Counted from the first letter of the stretch, positions 41,670 through 50,879 are shown. The stretch: 64,000 bases of DNA from Methanolinea mesophila (GCF_017873855.1 NZ_JAGGKR010000001.1:1865529-1929528), one strand, 5' to 3'. Notes: generated by a model not told the origin, from the letters alone. Translations and numbers: made by a program.

Positions 41670-43862
41670 ATGATCTCGGTACTACTGGTTGATGATGAGC
41701 CTGCGATCCTTGACGTTGCCCAGATCTTTCTGGAGCGGGGCGGCGGCATAAGGGTCAGCCTTTCCGAATCAGGCACGAAAGCACTGGAAATGTGTGCCCT
41801 TCACCCCTACGATATCATCGTCTCTGACTATGAGATGCCAGGGATGAACGGGATCGACCTGCTCAAGGAAGTGAAGTCCCGGAATCCCGATACCCCGTTC
41901 ATTATCTTCACCGGGAGAGGGAGGGAACACGTGGCAATCGAAGCCCTGAACCTCGGCGCTTCGTTCTATCTCCAGAAAGGGGGCGACCCGAAATCCCAGT
42001 TCGCCGAGCTCCGGAACATGATAGACCAGGCGGTCCGGCATAACAAGGCCGAAGAGGAGGTCCGATTGAACGAATCCCGCCTCGCCGCGATTATCGACCT
42101 CCACCAGATGCACGGTGCAGCCATGAAGGAGATCTGCGACTACGCACTTGAGAAGGCCATCGAGCTCACCAGGAGCAGTATCGGGTACCTTGCCTTCGTG
42201 GAGGAGGCGACCTCGATGCTCACAATGTATGCCTGGTCGCGACAGGCGCTTACCGAGTGCCTGATTGGGGAGAAACCCCTGCTCTATCCGCTTGAGTCAA
42301 CCGGATTGTGGGGAGAAGCGGTGAGGCAGCGCCGGCCGGTGATCACCAACGACTATGCGGCGGAAAACCCGGCAAATAAGGGATACCCGGAAGGACACGT
42401 CCACATCTCCCGGCATATGAACGTGCCAATCTTCGAGGGCAACCGGATCATGATGCTTGCCGGGGTGGGTAACAAGGAGACCGAGTATGACGAGTCCGAT
42501 ATACGCCAGGTGACGCTCCTTATGGGAGGATTGTGGCAGATCCTGAAACGGAAACGGGCCGAAGAAGAACTCAGGGAGAGCGAGAAGAGGCTCCGGTCGT
42601 ATTTCGACCTTCCCATGGTAGGTATGGCGATCATCTCTCCCGGGATGCGCTGGGTGCAGGTGAACGATACGCTCTGTGGGATGCTCGGGTATCCGGCAGA
42701 TGAGATGGTGGGCAGGACGTGGGCGGAATTCACCCCGGAAGAAGACGAGGAGAAGGAATTAAACAGTTATTCTGACGTTATCCAGGGATCGAGGTCTGCG
42801 GCAGTGTTTGAAAAGAGATACCGGAGAAAGGACGGTTCCCTGATCTCGGTCCGAATCTCGAGCATGCCCGTCCGGAACGAAAACGGCTCTATAGATTATT
42901 TTGTTGCCTTCTTCCAGGATATCACTCCCCTCGAAAGAACACGGCAGGAACTTACGATCTCGAACGAACGGGTGACCGCCGTTCTGGGGGAACTTAATGC
43001 CGCCCGTTCTGCCCTCGCAGAACAATGCGAGAGGCTCCTCCGCGAGGAATCCCTCCTGCACGAGAGTGAGGCAAAATACAACTCCCTGGTGGAAAAGATC
43101 GGTTCCGGCAATTTCGATGAGAATATTCCGGCGGATCCGATCGTTTCGGTTGAGGCGACATCCCCCTCAGCAGGACCGGGTCAGGGAACTGCTCCGGATG
43201 ACCCTTCACGGGACCCGGCCTGCATCGCAGACCGGAAATTCACCCTGCTGGACACGATTACCCGGCACGATACGAATAACAAACTCGCCGTCGTTTCAGG
43301 GTACATCGAACTCATGAAGGAATCTTCCGATGACCCCGCGATCCATTCCTACCTCCGCAGGCAGGAACGGGCGGTGGAAGCAATCCAGCATATCCTGACC
43401 TTTACCAAAGCCTACCGTGACCTTGGAATGAAGGAGCCGTCCTGGCAGGATGTGGCAGGGGCCGTCCGGAACTCGGCAGGGCTCCTGGAATTACAATCGG
43501 TTACCATCTACATGGATCTTGCCGGACTGTTCGTTCGTGCGGATCCGCTCTTCGAGAAGGTATTTTATAATCTTATCGAGAATGCACTTCAATACGGAAA
43601 AAAAATCACCAAAATAGAGATATCGGCAATTGCAACCGACGAAGGACTTATAATAATAATCGAGGATGACGGGACCGGTATTCCCAATGACCAGAAAGAG
43701 AGAATTTTCGAGCCTGGTGTGGGTGAAAATACAGGATACGGACTTTTCCTGGTCCGTGAGATCCTCTCGATGACAGAGTTTTCGATCCGGGAAAACGGGC
43801 ATCCGGGTGAAGGCGCCCGGTTCGAGATCGTCATCCCCCACGGGTCGTACCGGTTTGAATAG
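41670..43862 (+). CDS. Hybrid response regulator / GAF / PAS / histidine kinase
   Basis: A 730-residue cytoplasmic signalling protein. Domains in order: REC (residues 1-120, 'SVLLVDDEPAILDVAQIF', phospho-Asp in 'DIIVSDYEMPGMNG'); GAF (about 140-300, 'AFVEEATSMLTMYAWSRQ', 'HISRHMNVPIFEGNRIM'); PAS (about 310-425, ending 'FFQDITPLE'); a coiled coil and Pro/Ser-rich linker; DHp 'TRHDTNNKLAVVSGYIELM' with the phospho-His; and HATPase with 'FYNLIENALQYG' and 'EDDGTGIPNDQKERIFEP'. Its order, receiver first, is common in Methanomicrobiales. The signal is unknown. Confidence 0.92.
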   Translation: MISVLLVDDEPAILDVAQIFLERGGGIRVSLSESGTKALEMCALHPYDIIVSDYEMPGMNGIDLLKEVKSRNPDTPFIIFTGRGREHVAIEALNLGASFYLQKGGDPKSQFAELRNMIDQAVRHNKAEEEVRLNESRLAAIIDLHQMHGAAMKEICDYALEKAIELTRSSIGYLAFVEEATSMLTMYAWSRQALTECLIGEKPLLYPLESTGLWGEAVRQRRPVITNDYAAENPANKGYPEGHVHISRHMNVPIFEGNRIMMLAGVGNKETEYDESDIRQVTLLMGGLWQILKRKRAEEELRESEKRLRSYFDLPMVGMAIISPGMRWVQVNDTLCGMLGYPADEMVGRTWAEFTPEEDEEKELNSYSDVIQGSRSAAVFEKRYRRKDGSLISVRISSMPVRNENGSIDYFVAFFQDITPLERTRQELTISNERVTAVLGELNAARSALAEQCERLLREESLLHESEAKYNSLVEKIGSGNFDENIPADPIVSVEATSPSAGPGQGTAPDDPSRDPACIADRKFTLLDTITRHDTNNKLAVVSGYIELMKESSDDPAIHSYLRRQERAVEAIQHILTFTKAYRDLGMKEPSWQDVAGAVRNSAGLLELQSVTIYMDLAGLFVRADPLFEKVFYNLIENALQYGKKITKIEISAIATDEGLIIIIEDDGTGIPNDQKERIFEPGVGENTGYGLFLVREILSMTEFSIRENGHPGEGARFEIVIPHGSYRFE

Positions 43863-43968
43863 CTCGCGTATCCGAGGGTTGAGCGGTGCGACGAGGGCGG
43901 AGTCGCGCAGATCTGTACGCCACTCTGTGAGATAGTTTAATGAGAACCTGTTACTATTTTCGACTACC

Positions 43969-44163
43969 ATGAAGGAGATACTTTCAGGACTGAAGCGAGA
44001 GGACGGGATCCACGTGATGTGGCAGTCGGGTACCGAATCGAAGACCCTGTTTTTCAGCTATTCGGAACTCATCGACATGAAGATAAATGCCCTTGACCTG
44101 CTCGACAATCCAAAAAACTATGCACTCGACGTGGACGGACGCAGGATAGTCTCGAAGGTATGA
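43969..44163 (+). CDS. Small hypothetical protein
   Basis: A 64-residue protein: 'MKEILSGLKREDGIHVMWQS' then 'KTLFFSYSELIDMKINALDL'. There is no membrane segment or metal motif. A TATA-like TTTAATG (43937-43943) lies about 30 nt upstream of the ATG and no Shine-Dalgarno is visible, so the mRNA may be leaderless. I do not recognise a family. Codon use looks like the neighbours, which supports coding. Confidence 0.62.
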   Translation: MKEILSGLKREDGIHVMWQSGTESKTLFFSYSELIDMKINALDLLDNPKNYALDVDGRRIVSKV

Positions 44164-44334
44164 AATCCGTCTGATTATCCGGCGGGATACCGGAACGGAC
44201 GTTTTTTTGGGTAGGGCTATGCGGGGACCTCACGGGACCCCCGGTTTCTCCGGGGTCGCACCGGGTCGGGAAAATTCACCGCAGCGTTCTGTTATGCGAA
44301 GACCGCCCCGATCCCATTTCAGGGAAAAAGGTGC
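44164..44334. terminator. Convergent terminator region
   Basis: A seven-T run (44201-44207) follows the small hypothetical gene by about 40 bp and can end its transcript. The minus-strand lipoprotein gene ends at 44335. Confidence 0.4.
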
Positions 44335-44787
44335 TTATTTCCTGAATTCCAGCACCTGGTCGTAAATTTTGTAGGTATTACCGTCTTTCATGACCGCCCA
44401 GACCTCCACCCGGTCCTTGCCGGTGGAACCAAGCACATCGACGGAATCACCAATGTTCGGTTCGCTTAGTGCCGCAGTACCTACCGTGCCGTCCGACCTG
44501 GTGACCTTCACCTCGAGCCCCGAGAGAAGGTTGATCCCGGTCCCTCCCCGGTACACCACGGTAATTACGGGATCGAAGGAGAGCGTCCCCCGGCTTACTT
44601 CGATGAGCACGCTCTGTCCTGCGGGGACTACGTCGGTCGGTTCGGTGGTCAGCGTGACCGCCGGGGTGGGGGGAAGCGGGGTCGGAGTCGGAGTGGGCGT
44701 GGACGTCTGGGGAGGTGCCTGGGTACACCCTGCCCCCAGAAGTGCGAGGACGATCAATCCTGTCAGGATTAGTACACCGCGTTTCAT
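44335..44787 (-). CDS. Surface lipoprotein with Thr/Pro linker
   Basis: A 150-residue lipoprotein. The signal peptide ends in a lipobox ('LIVLALLGAGC'), followed by a Thr-Pro repeat linker of about 25 residues ('TSTPTPTPTPLPPTPA') and a beta-rich domain of about 100 residues ('VVPAGQSVLIEVSRGTLSFD', 'DSVDVLGSTGKDRVEVWAVM'). The architecture is common among Methanomicrobiales surface proteins. Function unknown. Confidence 0.82.
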   Translation of the reverse strand: MKRGVLILTGLIVLALLGAGCTQAPPQTSTPTPTPTPLPPTPAVTLTTEPTDVVPAGQSVLIEVSRGTLSFDPVITVVYRGGTGINLLSGLEVKVTRSDGTVGTAALSEPNIGDSVDVLGSTGKDRVEVWAVMKDGNTYKIYDQVLEFRK

Positions 44788-44946
44788 GGGAGGTGAATAG
44801 GGACTTCTTGAATATACTTTTAACGGCCCCTGGAGTTCGATGCTCTACCACGCAGGTGTAATCCGGGTATGAATGGCGGGGAGAAAAAAGACGCTCATGT
44901 CCCTGATCCATATCTCGGATGTACGCCGGAACCGGCAATAGACTCC

Positions 44947-45102
44947 TCAGACTTCTTCGACGTCTTCGGACTGGCATGAGGGGCACATCGGCCGTTTTCC
45001 CACGCCCTTGAACTTCTCTCCGCATTCCCGGCACTTGTAGTTCTTTCCCTTTACCCTCTCCGGAGGGATATCGATATCTACCGGGCCACCAACGGTGCAC
45101 AT
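44947..45102 (-). CDS. Zinc-ribbon microprotein
   Basis: A 51-residue protein, start ATG at 45102 preceded by GAGGTGAG at good distance. It reads MCTVGGPVDIDIPPERV, then 'YKCRECGEKFKGVG' and 'RPMCPSCQSEDVEEV': two CxxC pairs 14 residues apart that would bind one zinc ion, rubredoxin or rubrerythrin-like. It may interact with nucleic acid or protein. The strong ribosome binding site and conserved-looking metal knuckles support coding despite the short length. Confidence 0.78.
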   Translation of the reverse strand: MCTVGGPVDIDIPPERVKGKNYKCRECGEKFKGVGKRPMCPSCQSEDVEEV

Positions 45103-45168
45103 GTCGTACTCACCTCTATTCATCGTTTCGGGTTACCATGCCATAAGTGTATCCACCCGGTCCGGGCT

Positions 45169-45975
45169 TCATGTCTTTCCGGACGATCTTCCCAAAATAA
45201 CCAGTCCGATGGAGAGAATGGCCAGTATCCAGGGTATAGGTGCGGTTGTAGGAGAAGGAGAGGTGACGGGACTCGTGGCCGGCGGGGATGGGGTGACGGG
45301 CGTTGTTCCCGATATCGACGTGCCTGTGGTGACGATCGGTTCGAGAGACGCAGAATACGTGGCCGTCTGCCCTGCTGCAACGCTGACATCTCCCTCTGCG
45401 GACTGATATCCCTGGAGTTCGAGCAGGACCCGGTATTCCCCGGGAGCGAGATCGGTGGCTGTCAACGGGGTGTTTCCCACGTACCTCCCGTTGAGGCTCA
45501 CCTGTGCATCAACCGGTGAGGACGAGATCGCAAGACTTCCTGTGGTGACCGCCTTTTTGAGTGCGATCTGGATATCGGAGTACTTCACACCCGAGAGGTC
45601 GTTCGCCGCGGCAGGCGCCGTCGCGACATACACCGTGTAGATGCCTTCGGCGAGTCCTCCGGTAACTCTCCCTGTGTTCCACGAAAACACCCATGTATCA
45701 TCGTTTACCGGGACCTGGGTGAAGGTTGAAGGGTCACCGGTAATCACCGCGGCATTGCTGTTATCCATCCTGGCTCCGTTTGCGGGGACCCCGGGGCCGG
45801 TCATGTACATGTACACGGTATCGACCAGCAATGCAGTTCCGTTCAGGGGGATGGTGTCTCCGATGGTCGCGTAGAGGTCTGCCGCGGAGGCCGGAACCAC
45901 GAACCCCCCGGATATCAGTGCACAGACGAAGATCAGTGAAATACCAATCCTGGCCGTAATGTCGCACGATTTCAT
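45169..45975 (-). CDS. Secreted PEGA-domain protein with C-terminal anchor
   Basis: A 268-residue surface protein. Signal peptide at residues 1-31 ('ISLIFVCALISGGFVVPASA'). Residues 32-140 form a domain frequent in Methanomicrobiales surface proteins ('TVYMYMTGPGVPANGARMDN', 'AEGIYTVYVATAPA'). A PEGA domain covers about 145-215 ('ISSSPVDAQVSLNGRYVGNT', 'GEYRVLLELQGYQ'). A Pro/Thr-rich linker leads to a C-terminal membrane segment 'WILAILSIGLVILG' with a basic tail. Probably cell-envelope structural or adhesive. Confidence 0.82.
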   Translation of the reverse strand: MKSCDITARIGISLIFVCALISGGFVVPASAADLYATIGDTIPLNGTALLVDTVYMYMTGPGVPANGARMDNSNAAVITGDPSTFTQVPVNDDTWVFSWNTGRVTGGLAEGIYTVYVATAPAAANDLSGVKYSDIQIALKKAVTTGSLAISSSPVDAQVSLNGRYVGNTPLTATDLAPGEYRVLLELQGYQSAEGDVSVAAGQTATYSASLEPIVTTGTSISGTTPVTPSPPATSPVTSPSPTTAPIPWILAILSIGLVILGRSSGKT

Positions 45976-46145
45976 AGTCTCCTCTTGTACCCCCGGGGGA
46001 TAAACCTATTTCCGGGTGGATAACTGGTCTGGGAATAGTTCTCCCGGATGCCCGCGGATAGTTGAAGAAAATGAATCTGTGGTATATGATCGTGTAGACC
46101 GGACCTATACCTGTACAATATCCTCGGAGAAAAAAAAGTCCGGGG

Positions 46146-46931
46146 TTACCGGGTTATAGAACTTACCAGTATCCCGTCCGCGTTATACAGGCGGGCGGTA
46201 TCTCCGCGGTCATTCCACATCTCGTCTGGCCAGTATAACCTCGTGGAGCTGGGACTTCCGGTCTGGTTGGAATATATCGTGAGCGTTGAAAACGGCAGCA
46301 GTTCGAACCGGAAGCCGTTTTCCCATTCGATGAAAGTGATACAGCGCCCGGCCCTGTCGCAGAGCCTCCAGCCTGTCAGATCGATACGCTCATGCCCGTT
46401 ATTCCGGATCCTGACATATTCCTGCGCCAGGCTAAGGTCGGTCAGGACGACATCTCCGGAGGGGACGGAGGTCTCCGCCGGGGAGGGGGACACCGTGGGT
46501 GCCGTGGTGGGGATGCTTCCGGGGACGGGGATCGTCCAGGTCGGGAAAGGTCTTGGAGTGGGAGGTGTCTGCAGGGGAGTGACCGTCGGGGTCGGATAGG
46601 GCGATGGGAGGATAAAGCCGCTTCCATCCCGTTTAATCAGAGAATAAAATGCCGAATAATTCATCTCCGGCCTTTGCGGCAGCGGGGGGCGGGGGAACTT
46701 TTCTCCTCCCGGGAACCAGTAGGTGCCGTTCGAAGGAGTAGGTGACGGGGTTACCGGTCCGAAGATCCAGTCGGTTCCGGTGAGGGACGGAGATCCCGCT
46801 CCTGCGAAGAGGGTGTTCCATCCTGTGGATGCACCTGCGGTCTCGCCAATAGTATCCGCGGTGACGACCTCTGCGGCCGGGCAGAGGGAAAAAACCATCA
46901 GGGCGAGTACCAGGAGAATTTTATCCTTCAT
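46146..46931 (-). CDS. Secreted lamin-tail-domain protein with Pro-rich linker
   Basis: A 261-residue exported protein. Signal peptide at 1-25. The first module (to about 115) has 'GTDWIFGPVTPSPTPSNG' and 'NYSAFYSLIKRDGSGFILPS'. A Pro/Thr-rich linker follows (about 115-155). The C-terminal 100 residues are a lamin-tail (LTD) fold: 'VVLTDLSLAQEYVRIRNNGH', 'IDLTGWRLCDRAGRCITF'. LTD domains in prokaryotes are found in extracellular nucleases and surface proteins. It is a tandem paralogue of the shorter gene at 46941-47405. Confidence 0.8.
   Translation of the reverse strand: MKDKILLVLALMVFSLCPAAEVVTADTIGETAGASTGWNTLFAGAGSPSLTGTDWIFGPVTPSPTPSNGTYWFPGGEKFPRPPLPQRPEMNYSAFYSLIKRDGSGFILPSPYPTPTVTPLQTPPTPRPFPTWTIPVPGSIPTTAPTVSPSPAETSVPSGDVVLTDLSLAQEYVRIRNNGHERIDLTGWRLCDRAGRCITFIEWENGFRFELLPFSTLTIYSNQTGSPSSTRLYWPDEMWNDRGDTARLYNADGILVSSITR
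46594..46670. repeat. Copy 1 of 77-bp repeat inside tandem paralogues
   Basis: This segment is identical to 47065-47141 at 75 of 77 positions. It encodes the 'NYSAFYSLIKRDGSGFILPS' module in both genes. The flanks diverge more, so the core has been conserved or converted recently. Confidence 0.85.
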
Positions 46932-46940
46932 CGAAGGCCC

Positions 46941-47405
46941 TCACCATAACCGTCCGGTGGAGGAGGGAAGCGAAAAGGTCGGCATCGGTCTCGGCGTGGG
47001 GATCGTCCAGGTGGGCATCGGCCTCTCTGTCGGACGGGTCCATGTGGGAACGACCTTGGGAGTAGGATAGGGCGATGGGAGGATAAAGCCGCTTCCATCC
47101 CGTTTAATCAAAGAATAAAATGCCGAATAATTCATATCCGGTCTCTTCGGCAGAGGGGTGCGGTTAAACTTTTCGCCGGCCGGGAACCAGAATGAGCCGT
47201 TCGCCGGGGTCGGAGAGGGGGTTACCGGTCCGAAGATCCAGTCCGTTCCGGAGAGCAGGGAAGAACCCTGGTTCATGGAGTAGCTATTCCAATCCGCCAC
47301 AGCGCCCGCACCCTGATCCAGGGTGTCGGCGGTGACGACCTGGACCAGGGGGACGAGAGAAAATGCCGCCAGGGCGAGGATCAGGAGCAGTTTATCTTTC
47401 ATCAT
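46941..47405 (-). CDS. Secreted paralogue lacking the lamin-tail domain
   Basis: A 154-residue protein. It shares with its neighbour the signal peptide, 'GTDWIFGPVTPSPTPANG' and 'NYSAFYSLIKRDGSGFILPS', but ends in a Pro/Trp/Thr-rich tail ('PTWTRPTERPMPTWTIPTPR') instead of an LTD domain. It is 9 bp upstream of the longer gene, so the two are one operon. The stop is clean, so it is a shortened paralogue and not clearly a pseudogene. Confidence 0.75.
   Translation of the reverse strand: MMKDKLLLILALAAFSLVPLVQVVTADTLDQGAGAVADWNSYSMNQGSSLLSGTDWIFGPVTPSPTPANGSFWFPAGEKFNRTPLPKRPDMNYSAFYSLIKRDGSGFILPSPYPTPKVVPTWTRPTERPMPTWTIPTPRPMPTFSLPSSTGRLW
47065..47141. repeat. Copy 2 of 77-bp repeat inside tandem paralogues
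   Basis: Partner of 46594-46670, with two mismatches. See that entry. Confidence 0.85.
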
Positions 47406-47828
47406 TGTACCGCTAGAGTATACCCGTTTCAGGGTTTAAAAAATCACCGGATAGCCCGGGTTCAATGACCCCTGCCCTCCTTTCGAACCGGGAGCCGGCC
47501 CGGATAACACTTGGAGCCGCCATCTTCCACGGAGCTGGCGGTGGTTCCTGAACTGTTACAATAGAAAACCAGTAGGCCCACAAAGTGTGATATGCGGTAT
47601 TTATGGGTCTATATTTCGGATATGGTTCCCCTTCCCCGGCACATCCCCCGGATCCTGCCGGGGCATGGAAGGGCTTTGCCGTGTCCCTGATCGTTTCATA
47701 CCTACTACGGCGGTATCGTACCTCTGGTCTCTTGCGGCATAGATCAGGGTGAAGTACATTCCCTGTAAAATTCTCCGTATGGAATCGAGCAAATCCCCCT
47801 GTTGATCGGGATTCCCTGTCCCCAGGAG
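47406..47828. other. Intergenic region, no supported gene
   Basis: About 420 bp. A minus-strand frame spans the whole region (47413-47832), but it has no signal, domain or ribosome binding site and includes an unusual residue mix, so I leave it out. A CCCCGG...CCGGGG hairpin (about 47647-47664) is present. Confidence 0.45.
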
Positions 47829-49052
47829 TCATGCCCTGATAATTTTAGCCATGACCTTGCCCGCTATCCCCTGTTCCAGCATGATGGCGTTGTCGGTGCA
47901 CATCTCGTGACAGCAATAACATCTGATGCACCGAGAGAGATCGATCACCGCCCCCCCGCGCTCTATCCGAATGGCCCCGGCAGGACAAATGGCAGCACAT
48001 TTTCCGCAGCAGGTGCACCGGTGCCGGACCGTACGCGGTCTCATGGCATACACCCTCCCCAGCGTGTAAAGGGCCCTCAAAAACCTCTTTTCCCGGATTC
48101 CTTTCCCTTCCCCCCGGTATGTGGACGGCTTTTTGAAATTCCTGACCTTGACATGTTCCAGCGGTTCCCCGAGCACGGCGATATCAGCCCCCTTTTCATC
48201 CAACCAGCCCCGCGCAACTGCAGCACGGATAACCGGGACATCCAGAGGCTCCATTCCCAGCACACGGCACAGTACGTAGTCAACAGCAACCGCGTTGGTC
48301 CCGGCAAGGATCACCCCTACCTGGCGGGGGTCCCCTCCCGTCGGGCCGTCCCCCTCCATCCCGACCACCGCATCGACGATATGAAGGGCCGGGCGGAGAA
48401 GTGCGTGAAGGTCAAGCAGCATTCCGGCGAACCGCTCCGGTTCGGGGAAACGTGCGTGGAAGACCGGTTTTTCCAGGCCCGGAATCACGCCGAAAAGGTT
48501 TTTTGTCGCCCCGGTGAGCAGGGTGAGGATATGCCCCTTTGCCTTGGACACCGAAACGATAGTATCGGCCCCGAGTACAGGGTCTATGAGGGGAAACTGC
48601 TTCACGACCTCCCCGTCGGGATGGGACCTGACCGAATAACCCGGGGAGAAATTGAGGGTGAATCCCAGTTCCTCTGCGACGCGGGCGTAACCCGCTGCAT
48701 CGTATGCGTGACGCAGGTTTCCGGAGGTATATCGTATCCCGCCACCCGGGCTGTCGGCCAGGGTGACCGTGGCCCCCGCCTGTATAAGCAGGAGTGCTAC
48801 GGCCCTGATCACCTCCGGGTGGGTTGCAACGGCTCGCTCGGGGGGCAATCCCTGGAGCAGGTTCGGTTTTAGCATTACCTGCGACCCTGCGGGAATGAAC
48901 CGGCCGATCCCCCCGAGGAGGTCGACAGCCCGCCGGACCGCTTCAGTTACCTCCCCGGGTCGGTAGAGGGGGCAGGAAACGATGCTCACCCGATGAAGGG
49001 GGGTGTCACCGGTTGAACATGGATATCCGGATTCATCACTCGGAGGGAGCAC
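47829..49052 (-). CDS. DUF362 protein with C-terminal ferredoxin domain
   Basis: A 407-residue protein starting at GTG 49052, supported by GGAGGGG about 5 nt upstream. Residues 15-310 are DUF362 ('VMLKPNLLQGLPPERAVATH', 'DTIVSVSKAKGHILTLLTGA', 'KNLFGVIPG'). The C-terminal 70 residues have two [4Fe-4S] motifs, 'CTCCGKCAAICPAGAI' and 'CIRCYCCHEMCTDNAI'. A redox role is likely but the reaction is unknown. Its start overlaps the end of a small membrane protein gene by 17 bp. Confidence 0.88.
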   Translation of the reverse strand: MLPPSDESGYPCSTGDTPLHRVSIVSCPLYRPGEVTEAVRRAVDLLGGIGRFIPAGSQVMLKPNLLQGLPPERAVATHPEVIRAVALLLIQAGATVTLADSPGGGIRYTSGNLRHAYDAAGYARVAEELGFTLNFSPGYSVRSHPDGEVVKQFPLIDPVLGADTIVSVSKAKGHILTLLTGATKNLFGVIPGLEKPVFHARFPEPERFAGMLLDLHALLRPALHIVDAVVGMEGDGPTGGDPRQVGVILAGTNAVAVDYVLCRVLGMEPLDVPVIRAAVARGWLDEKGADIAVLGEPLEHVKVRNFKKPSTYRGEGKGIREKRFLRALYTLGRVYAMRPRTVRHRCTCCGKCAAICPAGAIRIERGGAVIDLSRCIRCYCCHEMCTDNAIMLEQGIAGKVMAKIIRA

Positions 49053-49299
49053 AATTCCCCTCCCCCGGGGTAATCAGGCAGCCTCCCGTAAAATAAGCGA
49101 GGGGCACGGCCCACAGCGGGTTGGCGACAAGGAAATAGATATCAACCGTCTGCAGTATCATCCTGCTGGCGGGGGTGTCGTTTCCAAACGCGGCCATGAA
49201 TGCAACGAATAGCAGGACCCCCGAGATAACGAGGTAAATGAGCACGCCGATAATTCCCCCCCGCAGGTTTGAAAGTGCATGGGTTACACAGGAGTGCAT
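49036..49299 (-). CDS. Small membrane protein
   Basis: An 87-residue protein from ATG 49299, with AGGA 5 nt upstream. It has two hydrophobic segments ('GGIIGVLIYLVISGVLLFVA' and 'DIYFLVANPLWAVPLAYF') and a Cys-containing tail. It overlaps the DUF362-ferredoxin gene, so it is the first gene of that operon and might anchor the redox protein at the membrane (inference). Confidence 0.68.
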   Translation of the reverse strand: MHSCVTHALSNLRGGIIGVLIYLVISGVLLFVAFMAAFGNDTPASRMILQTVDIYFLVANPLWAVPLAYFTGGCLITPGEGNCAPSE

Positions 49300-49435
49300 G
49301 AGGTTCCTATTGATCCGTGGGTACGATCGGTGATTAGCGTTATCCCTCAGACATCCCGCAGGAGCGGCGGTACTGCACCCTGCAGCGCATAGGGAGCAGA
49401 GATTTGATAACAGAGTACATAGGTAATCTCTTTTC

Positions 49436-50308
49436 ATGCGAGGTTTATTTCTGCTCGGTCTTCTTGGGATTGGAATGGTATTTTTTGCAGGATGCACCTC
49501 CCCGTCCATCCCGGGCGGTGGCATGGTTCAGGAGGAGTTCCACGGGGCATACGATCTCCCCCCCGGTGCCACCCTGGAAGTGCATAATCTCAACGGAAAT
49601 ATCGCGATCTCGGGATCCCCCGACAGGACCCTGGTGGTGGATGCGGTGAAAAGCAGCCTGTACGGGCAGGGCGAGCTCGACAGGGCAACCATCGAGGTGC
49701 AAAACGGCACCGAATCGTCTGTGATCACGAGATTTTCACCCCCGGGTGCGAGAGTGTCCGTATCCTACCGGATCCTCGTCCCCACCACAGTGTCCGTGGT
49801 AAAGGTGGATACGACCAATGGGAATATCGACGCGTCGGGTGTCACGGGAGACGGAACGGTGGGGTCTACAAACGGATACCTGTACCTCTCGGACTGGAAC
49901 GGGACAGTACGCGGGAGCACCACCAACGGCAGAATTGTGATCAATAACGTGGGGAAAATCGCGTTCCTGCACACGACCAACGGACCGATCAGCGGAACTT
50001 TGGGTGATATGAGCGGAGAACCGGTCTTGATCTCCACCACCAACGGTGCGGTGAGCCTCAGACTGGAGAAGGACCTTACATCTCCGCTCTCCATCAGTTC
50101 CTCGAACTCCCCGGTCACTATCGTGATACCTGAAATATTCAATGCCAATGTCGACCTCTCAACCACGAACGGGCAGATCCTCTTCGAAGGTGTTACCCTC
50201 TCGGGGGTATCCGGCCTGGGCAGTCATATGACCGGAGTCCTCGGAAGCGGGGGGCCGAAACTGGCCGTAAGTACCACGAACGGGAATATCATCCTACGGT
50301 CGGCCTGA
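49436..50308 (+). CDS. DUF4097-type lipoprotein
   Basis: A 290-residue lipoprotein: lipobox in 'LGIGMVFFAGC', then a repeating beta-strand domain. The motif S/T-T-x-N-G recurs about eight times at roughly 20-25-residue spacing ('VDTTNGNIDASGV', 'GSTTNGRIVI', 'LHTTNGPISG', 'ISTTNGAVSL', 'LSTTNGQILF', 'VSTTNGNIIL'). This fits a right-handed beta-solenoid surface protein. Function unknown. Confidence 0.85.
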   Translation: MRGLFLLGLLGIGMVFFAGCTSPSIPGGGMVQEEFHGAYDLPPGATLEVHNLNGNIAISGSPDRTLVVDAVKSSLYGQGELDRATIEVQNGTESSVITRFSPPGARVSVSYRILVPTTVSVVKVDTTNGNIDASGVTGDGTVGSTNGYLYLSDWNGTVRGSTTNGRIVINNVGKIAFLHTTNGPISGTLGDMSGEPVLISTTNGAVSLRLEKDLTSPLSISSSNSPVTIVIPEIFNANVDLSTTNGQILFEGVTLSGVSGLGSHMTGVLGSGGPKLAVSTTNGNIILRSA

Positions 50309-50321
50309 AGCGGTGTATACC

Positions 50322-50879
50322 ATGCAGCACAACTACCACGATGAAGAAGGCCGCCGCCGCTGGCAGAACCCGGAAGAACTGCTCGTAAGGATCGGCCTCG
50401 AAGAAGGGGATACGTTCATGGATGTGGGATGCGGCGAGGGATTCTTCGCAATCCCGGCCGCACGGATAGTCGGCCGAAAGGGGAAGGTATTCGGTATCGA
50501 TGTAAACCGGTCTGCCCTGGACCGCCTGGAGGCCCGGGCACGCTCATCCGGCCTGGACAATATAACCGTCCTTGAAGGTGAAGGAGAAGAGGTCGTACCC
50601 TGCGCAGGATGCGCAGATTTCGTGTTCTTCGGAATAGACCTCCATGACTTCAGGGATCCCGGGACAGTGATCCGGAATGCGGGAACGATGCTTATCCCGG
50701 GCAAAGGACGCCTGGTCGATCTGGACTGGAAGAAAGTGCAGATGTCGTTCGGCCCTCCGTACAAGATCCGGCTCTCCCCCGAACAGGCGAAATCCCTGAT
50801 CACCGAACAGGGGTTTGATATTATGTCCTGTGAGGATAGTGGCCCCTGGCATTACCTGATCATTGCCCGGCTTCCCTAG
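50322..50879 (+). CDS. SAM-dependent methyltransferase (class I)
   Basis: A 185-residue Rossmann-fold protein. Motif I 'FMDVGCGEGFFAIPAA', motif II 'KVFGIDVNRSALDRLE', and 'FVFFGIDLHDFRDPG' are clear. GTG at 50313 could extend it by three residues. The substrate is unknown. It follows the DUF4097 gene closely and its 3' end overlaps the convergent 2H phosphoesterase gene. Confidence 0.88.
   Translation: MQHNYHDEEGRRRWQNPEELLVRIGLEEGDTFMDVGCGEGFFAIPAARIVGRKGKVFGIDVNRSALDRLEARARSSGLDNITVLEGEGEEVVPCAGCADFVFFGIDLHDFRDPGTVIRNAGTMLIPGKGRLVDLDWKKVQMSFGPPYKIRLSPEQAKSLITEQGFDIMSCEDSGPWHYLIIARLP

Noticed and set aside
47413-47832. 139-codon minus-strand frame covering an intergenic region
   Set aside because: No signal peptide, domain, ribosome binding site or plausible composition, and it runs into the end of the DUF362 gene.
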